Source of the DNA: Aquila chrysaetos chrysaetos | Taxonomy: Eukaryota; Chordata; Aves; Accipitriformes; Accipitridae | Assembly (NCBI RefSeq): GCF_900496995.4 | Contig: NC_044030.1 | Coordinates: 74,622,497 to 74,686,496 of the forward strand | Direction: 5' to 3' | DNA: 64,000 nucleotides | In this document: positions 11,901 to 22,800 of the stretch, piece after piece | Position numbering within the stretch: position 1 is the first letter of the stretch | Layout: each line of letters begins with the position of its first letter | Program-made: the position numbers and the translations under genes | The notes under the pieces: generated by a model | Seen by the model: only the letters and a program-made list of their open reading frames with translations | The model's database searches: none | Told to the model about the DNA's origin: nothing

Positions 11901-14900
11901 TTCTTTTGTGATAATTTGTTCTTAACCAAAAGCACTTCTTTGGTAACAGAAAGCTCAGTGACATTATGTAAAATCATTTAAATTTGTACAAATAGTCATT
12001 AGGTGATAGTTGTCATGGCCACATAATAATAATTGTCTATAGCCAGGATCTGCAATTCAAACAACTGGGCAGCAAATTAAAGACTCCAGCTATTGGTATT
12101 AGGCTGCATCCCCTTCTTGTCTGCTGCAATACTTCCCAGCCATCTCTGTATCTCCTCCTTCCTTCCCCCTGCCACTGCACTTCCCAGCCCCCTGGCCCTT
12201 GCAAGATCCACTTTTTACTACCCTGTGCAGTTCCACCAACTCCACACTCCTTTTCTCTCAGCATTTTCTTCCCTCATCTCTGTTTTTTGCCTCCTTCTCC
12301 TCTCACCATTGCAGTTCCCACCATTACCACAGTTCACCCCTATTTGCCATATGCTCGTGATATGTTTTTGTAGTAATTTGAACAATATACTAGAGCCAGA
12401 TCTCATTCCCACTGAATTATGTTAGAAAGCTGAACTATAGAAATAAACTAAATGTACCATTTTTCCATGCCCGCATAACAATTATTAGGAAGCTATCCAG
12501 ATTCGTTCTATATTCCCAACTTGGTTATTCAAGACTGAAACCTAGCTGTGATTTTCATAGAAAAATGTCTTAATTTTATATGCATTTTATGGTTTTTATT
12601 TAATTTCCAGACTATTTTTGTGGGACAGCAAACACAATATAAAATGTTTAGTTTAAATCCCGGAAAGAAGTATATTGTACAGATTCACTGCAAACCTGAC
12701 CACCATGGATCATGGAGTGAATGGAGCTCAGAAGAGTATATTCAGATCCCTACTGGTGAGTGGCCAGGCATCCCTTTGGTAATTCTTATTACATGGAAGT
12801 TCATGTAATACTTTTGTTAGCTGTTTGTAGCATCCATGCAGAGTGACATCCCATAGTTTCCTTAGGACAGGTAAGAACATCATTTCTAAGGTAACACAAT
12901 TCTCAGCATCCCTGCACCATACCCAGTTAGCTTTCCCCTTCATTACTTTTTGGAGTTAAGGTGAATCAATTTCTTTACTTATTTAAACCACATTCTTTCT
13001 GTTTATTGCCTCATTTGTTCTCATGATGGTAGTTTTTAATTAAAAGAATACCAGTAACTGCATTAAAACTGATACGTAGACGACAAAGAGCAACTGCCTC
13101 CAGACATTAACAGCTCTTCATTACTCTTTATCTGGAATGAATTTGAAATAAACACCTCAATGTAAAAAGTGTCATGTTACAATAGAAATCCTTAAAAATA
13201 TATAATCCTAGATAATTTAACCCACCATTTAATTAATTGTGTGATATGTATTTCATAATAAAATGACTACAGTATTGGCATAATTGAATTTGAACACAAT
13301 TGCTATAACTGGCTGTGACAAAATTTCCCTCTTCATACATTTTTTGTATCATTCAAGAGAGTATTTCCTGCACAGTGCCATTAATAAGAAGTATATTTAT
13401 TATAAGATATTACAATGATTGTTGAGATCTATCTATGCTAATAAAGGCCTCTAGATTCAATACCAAATATGGCAAGTTAGACCAATTTTTAAAAAAAAGT
13501 AATCTGAGACTTTTTTTGCATGTCGACTATGCATACGCTAGATGTGTGTTCTTAAATAATTCTGTTTGTTTCCTAGACTTTAGAGTAAAAGATATGGTTG
13601 TGTGGATCGTCGTTGGTGTCTTGTCATCTCTTATATGTTTAATCATGAGCTGGACAATGGTTTTGAAAGGGTACAGGTAAGTCACCAATTTCACAATTAC
13701 ATGGAGTTGAAAATCTCACCAAACTTTTCAAAAATAGACTTCTAACATTTGATTCAATTTCCTATGGGTTATGTGTTCTCTTATAAACTCTAAATTACAG
13801 GTATTTGACTTTAAATTCACAGCTGATAGAGAGGTATTTCTGTTCTTTAGGGATACCAAGCTAAATTCTCAGTTGGTAAAGACATGTCTCTATTAGATCT
13901 GACCATCTTGGTTAGCCATGTAAGTATTCAGCACACATAATTTGGAGTATCCCTGCTCATGTAGAAGACATGACTTTTGGTTTTACCCTAATTTCCTAAA
14001 GGAAACAAGGTTATATTATGAGCTTGTCTTTCTGCCCACCTGTCTGTCAATGCCCCAAATAATTTATTAGAACACTGGCTAATTTCAATCAAATCTGAAA
14101 GAGAAAGGTGTCACAAAGCTTATCACTTTTGTACAAATCTTGCAAAAAGTACTGGCTGAGTAGAAGAAAGAGATAGAAACTGTTGATGGAAAAGCCATCA
14201 GAAGTCATTGACCGTAAATCCTGGTCAGCTGACAGTCAAGTATATATATACAGGACCACTAGTCCTCCTGAACTGTGCCCCACATAGCTGTTTCTTAGCC
14301 AGTGATGAAGTTACAGTGATATTGGAGAACTGGAGGTTAAGGGACAAAGGACAATAAAAGGGCATTAGCAGTGTTACTTTTCCAGTTGAATAACTGTTCT
14401 TTTTCCTATAAATACATCTGAGGGTAACTTACAAACTGTGACTGGATTTATAAATTACCTGGCTTGAGAGGTAGACAGGAAACAGAGGTCCAACAGGGAG
14501 GTATCAGATATGAAAAAAGTGTTTAAAATGTCAGTCACAGTCCGAGGAAATGGGAGAACAAATAGAGAGATAGGGCCCATACTTACACCTTGTGTGTTTC
14601 GTTGTTTTTTTAGAATGATAGCCTTTATCCTACCGCCAGTTCCGGGACCGAAGATAAAAGGCATAGATACACATCTGTTAGAGGTGAGTACCCCTGATAA
14701 CAACAAAAGAATTCACCATTAGTTACTTTTCCAAATTATGTACTAGCAAACACAATTACAGTAATAAAGTATAAACCACCTTCAATTAATTTAATCAATG
14801 TTAAAAATAAGCGACACTTTCAGGTTGATCCTGTGGAGGGTATGTGTGAGACTGTTGTGGTTTAACCCCAGCTAGCAACTAAGCACCAAGCAGCCGCTCA

Positions 14901-16936
14901 CTCACTTCCCCCCACCCAGTGGGATGGGGGAGAGAATCAGAAGGAAAAATGTAAAACCCGTGGATTGAGATAAGAACGGTTTAATAGAACAGAAAGGGAG
15001 AAACTAATAATGATAGTAATAACAATAATGAAATGACAATAATAATAAAAGAATTGGAATATACAAAATAAGTGATGCACAATGCAATTGCTCACCACTT
15101 GCTGACTGATGCCCAGTTAGTTCCTGAGCAGCGATCTGCCCCCCTCCTCGGCAAACTCCCCCCAGTTTATATACTGGGCATGACGTCACATGGTATGGAA
15201 TATCGCTTTGGCCAGTTTGGGTCAGCTGCTCTGGCTGTGTCCCCTCCCAACTTCTTGTGCCTCTCCGGCCTTCTTGCTGGCTGGGCTTGAGAAGCTGAAA
15301 AATCCTTCACTTAGCATAAACACTACTTAGCAACAACCGAAAACATCAGTGTGTTATCAACGTTCTTCTCATACTAAATCCAAGACATAACACTATACCA
15401 GCTGCTAGAAAGAAAATTAACTCTATCCCAGCCAAAACTAGGACCGACAGTCTTGCCTTGCAGTAGTAGTAGGTGGGCATTTGAGAACAGGGTTTGGGAC
15501 CGCAGCTGTTCCTTGGGACACCACAAGAGCCAATGCCTGTGTCATCTTCCTGGTAGTTCTTACAGAAGTTGCTCTCCACAGTCTCTTGCCATGCTGAGAC
15601 AGGACATGACTGCTCTATCATTCTCCTCCATTTCCTTCCTGTTAAACCCATGAGACCTGTACCTGCCAAAATCTCCCTAGTCCCCCCATTTTAGACACAT
15701 GAATTCTGGGATTGTCTCTCCCCACTGAGGGAACTCAAGAAATTTCCTTCTCTTCTACTATTTTCTGCAGCAGTAGAAATCCAGTTTAGGTCTAGTGATA
15801 CAACTATTAAAGTATTTGTATATTAAATATGTAGATTGTTCACAATTGTTCTAGTCAGATAAACCCTAAGGTTAACAGTGAATAAAATATCTTACTTATT
15901 ATGCCCTTAGACAGGAAAATCTGAAGAATTATTGAGTGCTCTTGGTTGCCATGGTTTCCCTCCAACGTCAGACTGTGAGGAACTACTGATAGAGTATCTG
16001 GAGGTAGAGGACAGTGAGGATCAGCAACTCATGCCAAGCCATGACAACGGTCATCCCAGTAAAAATGCAAAAATTATACCCAAGGAAACAGACAGTGACT
16101 CAGGCCGAGGGAGCTGTGATAGCCCTTCTCTCCTTTCAGAGAAGTGCAGGGAGTCCCGCGCCCTTCCATCAACACTTCAAACACAAAATGTAAGAGATGT
16201 TCAAGAAGATAAAGGAGGAAAAAGGAGCTGGGAAACTCAGTGTATAGCCTCAGAACAGAAAATAGTCCTTTTTAATGATGAGAGTACAAAATTGTCCACA
16301 TGGCCTACAGCTCAGTTACCTGATAATCAGCCTCCTATGTTTGCCTACCACAATCCTGTAGATGCACATAAGATAACACTGAGTACCACAAATGTCCACG
16401 TTGCACGAGTTTTGGTGGGAAATGAAGAAAAGCATCAATCACAATATCCTATCATTGAAACTTGCCACGATGACATGGAAAAGCAAAGAGGGATGGAGAA
16501 TTTGTATTCCAAAACTGACCAAACCACAGTGCAGGTCAAACAAAACAGACCTAATGACAAGCCACCATTTTTGAATCCTAAACTAATGGATTATGTAGAA
16601 GTTCACAAAGTCAGACAAGATGCGGAGCCAGCAGTATTACTGAAACATAAAGAAAATAGTAGAAAGACCGAAAAATACACTGTTCCAGGAACCAGCAAAG
16701 AATATACCAAGGTCTCAACAGTTGTGGACCATAATATTCTAGTATTAATGCCAGATTCACGCATTCAGCACACATCTGTGTCTCAAGAACCTGCAATGGA
16801 AACGTCTCAGAACCTTCAGCAAAGTCAAGCTGAGAAAAATATGAGCTACTGTCTGACACTTCCAAGCAAGTGCAAAAGAGAGAACAATGGATCAGAGTAC
16901 ATGGACCCATCTTCTTTTATGCCCTCCTTTAAATAA
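800..16936 (+). CDS. PRLR: Prolactin receptor, 5'-incomplete, tandem duplicated ectodomain
   Basis: Type I cytokine receptor at the cell surface that binds prolactin and signals through JAK2/STAT5. Eleven coding exons are visible: 800-932, 3116-3285, 4069-4235, 5831-5972, 8635-8767, 10007-10176, 11457-11626, 12611-12755, 13577-13676, 14614-14683, 15911-16936. All have AG/GT boundaries and compatible phases. The first exon starts by completing a Gly codon, so the signal-peptide exon and 5' UTR exons lie left of the window. The joined part encodes 808 residues; adding a signal peptide of usual size gives about 830, as expected for a bird PRLR with two ligand-binding modules. Each module has CRSxEKETF-type cysteines, a second Cys pair and a WSEWS box. 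One transmembrane helix, box 1 (LPPVPGPK) and a long cytoplasmic tail ending in a YMDPSSF tyrosine motif follow. Mammalian PRLR has only one module. Confidence 0.96.
1190..1735. other. GC-rich block inside a PRLR intron
   Basis: The intron between 932 and 3116 is AT-rich except for this stretch, which is strongly G+C-rich with homopurine G runs (for example near 1269-1278 and 1468-1478) and several open frames in both strands typical of GC-rich non-coding DNA. It could be an old LTR or other inserted element, or a CpG island for an internal promoter. I cannot assign a family. The flanks (about 1075-1190 and 1735-1830) read like retroviral LTR or UTR sequence but are not identified. Confidence 0.35.
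4506..5215 (-). mobile_element. Possible LTR remnant, reverse, in PRLR intron
   Basis: The left edge begins TGTCACAG. Read on the minus strand it ends ...CTGTGACA, preceded by an AATAAA at about 4562-4567 (plus-strand tttatt), which is the arrangement of an LTR R/U5 region. The right boundary and any target duplication were not found, so the extent is approximate and the identity tentative. Confidence 0.3.
6113..7249 (+). mobile_element. Solo ERV LTR with 5-bp target site duplication
   Basis: The element starts TGTATTGGGTTTGCGTGGC and ends GCCACCACA, giving canonical TG...CA ends over 1137 bp. It is flanked by a perfect TGCAT duplication (6108-6112 and 7250-7254). A 5-bp duplication fits class III (ERVL-like) elements. 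A TATA-like gatttaaga lies near 6292. The interior (about 6440-6850) holds degenerate tandem repeats with the core cccacgctggagcag. No internal viral genes flank it, so this is a solo LTR formed by LTR-LTR recombination. It lies in the intron joining PRLR modules 1 and 2, on the same strand as PRLR. Confidence 0.88.
6440..6850 (+). repeat. Degenerate minisatellite inside the solo LTR
   Basis: Around eight or nine imperfect units of about 40-65 bp repeat the theme ctgcagcccgtggaagg followed by acccacgctggagcag. Units near 6700-6830 are the most regular. Unit length varies and copies have diverged, so this is an old internal repeat of the LTR family rather than a recent microsatellite. Confidence 0.7.
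7446..7482. repeat. (AT)n microsatellite
   Basis: Two short runs of alternating AT/TA separated by a few bases, in a PRLR intron. Confidence 0.85.
8635..12755 (+). CDS. PRLR: PRLR membrane-proximal ligand-binding module (copy 2, four exons)
   Basis: Exons 8635-8767 (133 nt), 10007-10176 (170), 11457-11626 (170) and 12611-12755 (145) total 618 nt, 206 codons. They repeat the exon sizes and phases of copy 1 almost exactly. The copy keeps a Gly-Trp in the D2 loop ([17 protein letters not shown]), the Asp-His of the zinc/hormone contact ([14 protein letters not shown]) and the D1 Trp ([11 protein letters not shown]). WSEWS is at 12713-12727. By conservation this module is the likely high-affinity prolactin site. 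The third-exon intron harbours the unexplained reading frame at 10601-10852. Confidence 0.95.
10601..10852 (+). pseudogene. Unidentified coding-looking 3'-terminal frame in a PRLR intron
   Basis: After a stop at 10598-10600 the frame stays open for 83 codons to a TGA at 10850-10852, in the intron between PRLR exons 10007-10176 and 11457-11626. It has no ATG near its start; a polypyrimidine tract and ccacag precede about 10627. The peptide looks like a real protein C-terminus ([20 protein letters not shown], then [15 protein letters not shown]), with mixed charged and hydrophobic residues and ordinary codon use. I do not recognise the family. It may be a processed-pseudogene 3' fragment or an alternative terminal exon of PRLR. 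The frame is not needed for the normal receptor, whose flanking exons join in phase without it. Confidence 0.35.
13577..13676 (+). CDS. PRLR: PRLR transmembrane exon
   Basis: A 100-nt exon in phase with its neighbours encodes a short juxtamembrane stem (DFRVKDM), about 24 hydrophobic residues ([17 protein letters not shown] and following) and a basic cytoplasmic stop-transfer end (KGYR). Acceptor is tttcctag at 13576, donor GTAAGT at 13677. Confidence 0.95.
14614..14683 (+). CDS. PRLR: PRLR box 1 exon
   Basis: A 70-nt exon encodes [20 protein letters not shown] and LLE. The proline-rich LPPVPGPK is box 1, the JAK2-docking element common to class I cytokine receptors. Donor GTGAGT at 14684; the following intron contains the reverse LTR at 14853-15449. 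Confidence 0.95.
14853..15449 (-). mobile_element. ERV LTR, reverse orientation, in last PRLR intron
   Basis: On the minus strand the element runs from about 15449 to 14853 and ends ...GGTTTAACCACAACA-like. Its 3' half (ttagttgct, the gtgagcgagcagctg-like block) and 5' half (gttttggctgggatagagtt) match the + strand LTR at 55633-56208, so they are the same family. The 5-bp flanks (GAGAC and GTCTT) do not match, so either the right boundary is off or the copy is joined to internal sequence. An AT/TAA-rich stretch sits near 15004-15055. Confidence 0.75.
15450..15700 (-). mobile_element. Possible ERV internal remnant next to the reverse LTR
   Basis: An open minus-strand frame (15346-15669) crosses the LTR 5' edge. 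Its upstream part is Cys-rich ([15 protein letters not shown]) and it runs into a hydrophobic stretch inside the LTR ([11 protein letters not shown]). This suggests retained retroviral 3' internal sequence rather than host DNA, but I cannot assign a viral gene. Confidence 0.3.
15911..16936 (+). CDS. PRLR: PRLR terminal exon, cytoplasmic tail
   Basis: A 1026-nt exon encodes 341 residues and the stop at 16934-16936. It starts in frame with [20 protein letters not shown], the conserved segment after box 1, followed by an acidic stretch ([14 protein letters not shown]). The tail is Ser/Thr-rich and ends [12 protein letters not shown], where the tyrosine is the expected STAT5-docking site of long-form PRLR. 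There is no sign of truncation, so the window encodes a signalling-competent long form. Confidence 0.95.
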   Translation, partial: TGKSEELLSALGCHGFPPTSDCEELLIEYLEVEDSEDQQLMPSHDNGHPSKNAKIIPKETDSDSGRGSCDSPSLLSEKCRESRALPSTLQTQNVRDVQEDKGGKRSWETQCIASEQKIVLFNDESTKLSTWPTAQLPDNQPPMFAYHNPVDAHKITLSTTNVHVARVLVGNEEKHQSQYPIIETCHDDMEKQRGMENLYSKTDQTTVQVKQNRPNDKPPFLNPKLMDYVEVHKVRQDAEPAVLLKHKENSRKTEKYTVPGTSKEYTKVSTVVDHNILVLMPDSRIQHTSVSQEPAMETSQNLQQSQAEKNMSYCLTLPSKCKRENNGSEYMDPSSFMPSFK

Positions 16937-18936
16937 CTAATAGTTAGTACAGTACATACTTAGTAGTTATGTACAGTAAAGCAAAACCACATAGCAAATA
17001 GTTCCTTAAAAAAGCCTAGCCTTCTGTGTGTATTATACAGAGAATAAACTAAACTGTGGGTTGAGGTAATAATCATGAAAGTAAACCTTGGATACTAACA
17101 CATTTCTGACACAGGGAAATGAGGAAATGGATATTATCTGCCATGAAAAATATATTGTAAACTAGTTATTCAGCTCTGCAAATCTATTAGTTGATTAAAC
17201 CTGAGGGAATACTGCAGATTCAACAAAGTTGAAAATTGTTACAGGTCAGTCAGTACAGCACAGTGATCTCAGAAGTTCCTCAATCAGATAAATCATTGCA
17301 CAACAGCATTCTGATCTACAATGTATTTTCTTCTGAATGCATTCTGACACTAGATTAAGTCTTTATATTTTTTCTCAATCCTTAAGAAAAAATGAGCTCT
17401 TATATGACAAATCATATATAAAAGAGAATAGATTCAACAAATTACAATAAAATAACAAATTCTTCTAAATATATTTTTTCTTCACTTCAATGTGACAGAA
17501 GACTTTGCATCCCATTCCTATCCTAGTCCAATCAAACAAAACATGACAAAAAATAGTAGAACAATATTTGATGTACTCCCTTACTGTATATAATACATAA
17601 TTCTACTTTAATACAAGCCCATATATTTAACAACTTATTTTTAAAGGCTATTTTTCTATTACCACAAAAAAAGCAAAATAAAATATTTTTAAATTTCCCA
17701 ATCCTATTTAGCTACTTAGGAACTTTTCTGTTTCCTTCTGCTGAGACAGCGGTAGCAAGTAAAGCTACCATTTCTATACAAAGCATAAAATTAAACTTTA
17801 TACTAATTAAGAATATGAATTAATTTTTAAACTATATTTCTAATATATTGCAGATGTATTACTATTTGAATTTTAAATTATTTATTTCACATGGTTTTTA
17901 TCACCTGTAATTATAAAACTAAAATAGAATCTAGGTTTCGAGAGCAAAGCTTCTTTCCCACTGAATTTGTACTCTGATGCCAATCACGAATGGAATGGTG
18001 TTCTCCTGCATCCACAGACATTGCACTTTTCTCTGAGCCTGGAAGGAAAGTTTGAAGTCAGATTTTTTCATATGAAGTTATCAACCTTAATTTTGGAATC
18101 CAGCCTCCAAAGTCAAAGATATGAGGCATAAAGTCTGAGTCAGAGCTCTGCTGAAATACCGGTGGGAATGAGGAAAGGAGTCCATGTAGTTGGGCTGGAC
18201 CAGTGTCTCCGGAACAGCAGTGGGAACAGTGAGGATTCGTCATACCCCATGTAACCAAAGGCAGAATCAAAATAATACTGGAATGGCTCTGAATTTACTG
18301 TGGTCCTTCGTTTTTGAAACAAAAGTTTAATTTACTCCAGGAAAGTATGACCAAGTGATGACTTATTAAAACTGGGCCAAGTATTCAGCTAGTATCACTA
18401 GCTTCAGGGGAAATCGGAAACATAATGTAAGGAAAATTGTACTGGACATGTGAAGGAAAGTGTATTTACTATAGATGAGCTCTGTTCTGTTTTTGTCCTT
18501 CCTGAACAGCTTTATATTTCTCCAGTTTTTCATGATTTTACGCACTGAGCCAGCCTTCCTGCAGTATCAGGTAACCTACTGCAGAGCCAGACAAAAGAGG
18601 CTTTCAGATTTTGAAGATCCCACAAAGCCACATCCAGTTTGGGAAATCAGATTCTTACCTTTTACCTTCATGCCATGGAACTGCTCAAGTACAGATCAGT
18701 CGAGCTGTCTAGCCCTTCCACTGGCAGGACTTTAGGATTTAACTAACCATCTGTGTGTCTGTAAACATATGTGTTAGTGTATACTGTAACGTTTACTTTA
18801 AGCATTAAATTTAGAGCCTGTGTCCCCTATACAGGCAATGTATTGTCCACTTCCAGAGGCTGATGAGAGCAGTCTGGATGCTCTGCTGAATGTGTAGGGA
18901 GGTATCTTAGATTCTTAATTCAGCTACTTAAATTTA
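16937..18936. other. PRLR 3' UTR and AT-rich downstream DNA
   Basis: Sequence after the PRLR stop is AT-rich, with candidate poly(A) signals AATAAA at 17043-17048 and 17446-17451. Bird PRLR 3' UTR length cannot be fixed from sequence. No other exon or repeat is recognised; a 86-codon open frame at 18475-18735 shows no coding character. Confidence 0.5.
17043..17048 (+). terminator. PRLR: Candidate PRLR poly(A) signal
   Basis: AATAAA 107 bases after the stop codon. A second copy is at 17446-17451. Which is used is unknown. Confidence 0.35.
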
Positions 18937-19848
18937 GAATCATAGAATCATAGAATCATTTAGGTTGGAAAAGACCTTCAAGATCATCGAGTCCAACCAT
19001 TAACCATGCCCACTAAACCATGTCCTTAAGTACCCTGTCCACTCGCTTTTTTAGTACCTCCAGGGATGGTGACTCAACCACTTCCCTGGGTAGCCCATTC
19101 CAATGTTTAACAACCCTCTCAGTAAAGAAATTCTTCCTAATATCTAACCTAAATCTCCCTTGCCTCACCTTGAGGCCGTTTCCTCTTGTCCTATCTCCAG
19201 CCACTTGACAGAAGAGACCAACACCCACCTCACTACAACCTCCTTTCAGGCAGTTGTAGAGAGCGATAAGGTCTCCCCTCAGCCTTCTCTTTTCTAGACT
19301 GAACAGCCCCAGCTCCCTCAGCCGCTTCTCACAAGACTTGTGCTCCAGGCCCCTCACCAGCTTGGTTGCCCTTCTCTGGACACGCTCCAGCACCTCCATG
19401 TCTTTCCCGTAGCGAGGGGCCCAAAACTGAACACAGTACTCAAGGTGCAGCCTCACCAGTGCCGAGTACAGGGGAACAACCACCTCCCTGCTCCTGCCGG
19501 CCACACTATTTCTGATACGGGCCAGGATGCCGTTGGCCTTCTTGGCCACCTGGGCACACTGCTGGCTCATATTCAGCTGGCTGTCGACCAGCACCCCCAG
19601 GTCTTTCTCTGCCGGGCAGCTTTCCAGCCACTCTTCCCCAAGCCTGTAGCGCTGCATGGGGTGGTTGTGACCCAAGGGCAGGACCCGGCACTTGGCCTTG
19701 TTGAACCTCATACAGTTGGCCTCGGCCCATTGGTCCAGCCTGTCCGGATCCCTCTGTAGAGCCTTCCTACCCTCGAGCAGATTGACCCTGCCTCCCAACT
19801 TGGTGTCGTCTGCGAACTTGCTGAGGGTGCACTCGATCCCCTTGAATT
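18937..19848 (-). mobile_element. CR1 LINE, 5'-truncated, minus strand
   Basis: The left edge is the CR1 3' tail, seen on + as repeated agaatcat units followed by ttaggttggaaaagacc. The minus strand encodes the C-terminal part of CR1 reverse transcriptase without a stop: FADD catalytic-site motif ([11 protein letters not shown]), then [19 protein letters not shown] and [10 protein letters not shown], ending RVLKDMV at about 19013. Its 5' end is lost shortly before the FADD box, the usual CR1 5' truncation. Preservation of the frame suggests a fairly recent insertion. Confidence 0.92.
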
Positions 19849-19891
19849 TAACGCTTGAAGACATGAAGTGGCTACTCCAGAGAGCAGCCAA

Positions 19892-22800
19892 ACATAAAAT
19901 TTTGTTTAGTTATAGTTAAGAGCACAATTTTACTGTAGCGTTTGTAGTATACCTTACAAATTTTCTAGAGATGCTAAAAGTACTGCAAAGAAACTATCAA
20001 CTTATCAGTCAAAACTGGAACGTTTTGCAGGGCAGCAACTTGTGTGTGTGCATGTATGTAAGCTGATAATACACTCTTTCTGACAGAATTTCTGCTTCAT
20101 TTACACTTCAGTTTTCTGACTGAATCTGACAGAGCTGATCCGGATCAGACACATTCTCTTTCTTTACACAGATAGTCATACCTGAGCCAAGCCGTTGTTT
20201 TCTATTCCAAATGCCATGCATAAAGACATGCTGCTACAGGCCTTCCATGATGCATCTGGTGATGCATAGAGGCTATAGAATCTTAGCAAGCCACAGCCTA
20301 AAGATTTTCCTTATGGAGTGGATTTCATAGGGTAAAACCCAGGTGACTACACAGACGTTGTAAACCTAAGAAAGTGTGGGATAAAGTGTCAGCAGCAGGC
20401 TGTTGCTGTCATGTCAGTCACTTTGGACCTGAGGCAAACAGACACAACTTTTAGCAGATTTTAAGTGTATGGTTCATCCTGCCTAACTGTAGGTATCTAT
20501 GGGTGTACCTCCAGAAATCCACACAGAAAGAGAACTGAGTGGAGGAGTTTCTATGCTTTACCATAAATTGGTACTGAAGCTGCAAAATAGCTGTAGCCTA
20601 GATTACATCGTGAGGTGTAGATTCTCTCCCACCTTTGCTGATGAATGTCTCAATATGCAGGTCATCATGGCTTTCTGTGAAAAGGGAAATTCAGCCAGAG
20701 TGGAAAAGGTGCATTTGCTTGTTGCTCTGAGGTAGCTAAGCTTTTTGAGGGAATTGCTAGCTAAACACAACTTGAACACAATTTTCATAAATATGTTTCA
20801 TTCTTTAAGCTGAACGAAGGTGCAGGTTGATTATTTTTCCCTTAGATTTGCTTTTATTTTCCAAAACACCTTGTTACTCTCAAGGTGGCAGCAACACCTT
20901 CTGAAAGTGGCCTTTAACATCTGGAAGTACATTAAGAAGAGAATAAACTAGTGTTCTGTAAAATCAGAATAACCTTCAGCTAAGTGTGTGGGCCTTTGGA
21001 TGTTCAAATACTTCATTCTTTCTGTTTGCAACAACATTTTTGCTTGCAGCGCTTTAAGGAGTAGCTATTTATTAGGAAATAGATGAGATTTTGCAGCAGT
21101 TTTACGTAGTTGATTGTTGTAAAATTATGACATGCCAGTGGGGAATAACAGGCTCTTAACACTTCCTTTGATATACAGAGGGATGAAGTACGTAACAGAA
21201 TTTACCCCAGGAACAGGGATTAGCCATCTAGCTCTTGCACCATTAGTCAAATTTCTCACTTGGAATAATTATTTGAAAAGTTTGAATGTTTTCGTATCAA
21301 CTTTATGCATGTGTCACTTGAAGTGTGAATTACTTTTTAGTAGCATAAAAGCCCTAAAAGGAAGCATAAAGGCTCCTCAGAAGTAATTAATTTTATAAAA
21401 TTCATAGAATAAAAAGTATGTATTTTAATAAAATACCTTTCCTTTGGACTCAGATTAATTTGATTAACAGTTTTTCTTCAGTATTGACAAATACAACCCA
21501 TTATCTTAAGTTTTCTAATTAGACTTTTTTCATTAGCAAAGACATATTTGATGTACAGTTTTAGTATTTCAGTGTAATATTCCTGACTTTTAAAGAAATA
21601 TGATTTATTGAAGTGGGACATGTGCTCCCGAAACTCACTGTCACATAAAATGCAGGCTTGAAGAATGGTCTTGATGATACTATGTAACTACAAAGATTAT
21701 TTAATAAAAATGCAGTAAACTGACCTTACATAATACTAGTAAGAGGATATATGTGTTTATGGAACAAACTGTAAAACAAATATGTAATAATAATTGATTT
21801 ATGTTAAAGCAGTGAGTTCTGTGGTATATCTGTTTATGTGACTATGTTTAAATGGCTGGAAAATATACAGTTGCTTTAAATGTCATTTAAGTATTGTAGT
21901 AACAGCAGGTGTTCAAAATGAAGAGGTGGAATTTTTTTGTGATCTCTGAAGCATTGTATATGTGGGGTTCACATCATGAAGCCTGTAAATGTATTTCATA
22001 ATTTTTCACTAACTGTAAACAATTTGAAGGTGTTGTGCAAGGAAACCAAAGTCATCTAAGCCAGCTGACAGATATTAGACATCTTTTACAAAGCCATAAA
22101 GACAAACTAAATGAAAAAGTGTCATAAGATCAAGCATCATATTCTCAAAGAACTGCTACCTCAGATTATTTTTTTTGCTCCCTTTAAAAAGGCAGATGAA
22201 AGCATTTTACTTTGTGTGTCGAATTGTGAATCATTCTATCAAGATTAAAAAAATCTTATTGGTAATGTTCAAATTACTTTTGTTAACTAACAGCTTGTCA
22301 TGGAATCATCACTTGTGTTGCTCTGGTAGTACTAGGATGGGATATTTGAAATGTGTAGCAAAATGAAATGTTTTTAATATGAGAAAATGCCAGAGAATTT
22401 TCCATTTTGTAGAGAAAGCCATACCGACCAAGTATGGCAGCCAAGCATCAGTCCCTTTCCTGGGCTGAAAAGTTTTTTGGCACTGCCTGTGTGCCCAGCT
22501 CGCTAGGACTGAATGAGCTGAGTTGTCAGAGATGCTCTAATTCTGGATCTCAGCAAAGGAACTAAGCATTTAGCAATACTTGCTATTTAGAAAGACCTGT
22601 TTTCAGCTAATTTCCTGAGAAGTAAATCTTCAAACTCTGTCCCTAAATGAGTGAAAATGGAGACTGGCACTGCTCTCAACTATCTGAAACCTTCATACTA
22701 AATCCAGACTCCAGTTCCTGTGGGTGTGGAAATATGGACTGAATTACATTAACCCTCTTGTGGCCCGGCCTTGAAAACCATTTTCAAACAAATAAGGGAA

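Noticed and set aside
18475-18735. 86-codon open frame downstream of PRLR
   Set aside because: No family resemblance, no splice link, AT-rich context; most likely chance or PRLR 3' UTR.
19340-19759. 139-codon plus-strand open frame
   Set aside because: Antisense of the CR1 reverse-transcriptase frame.
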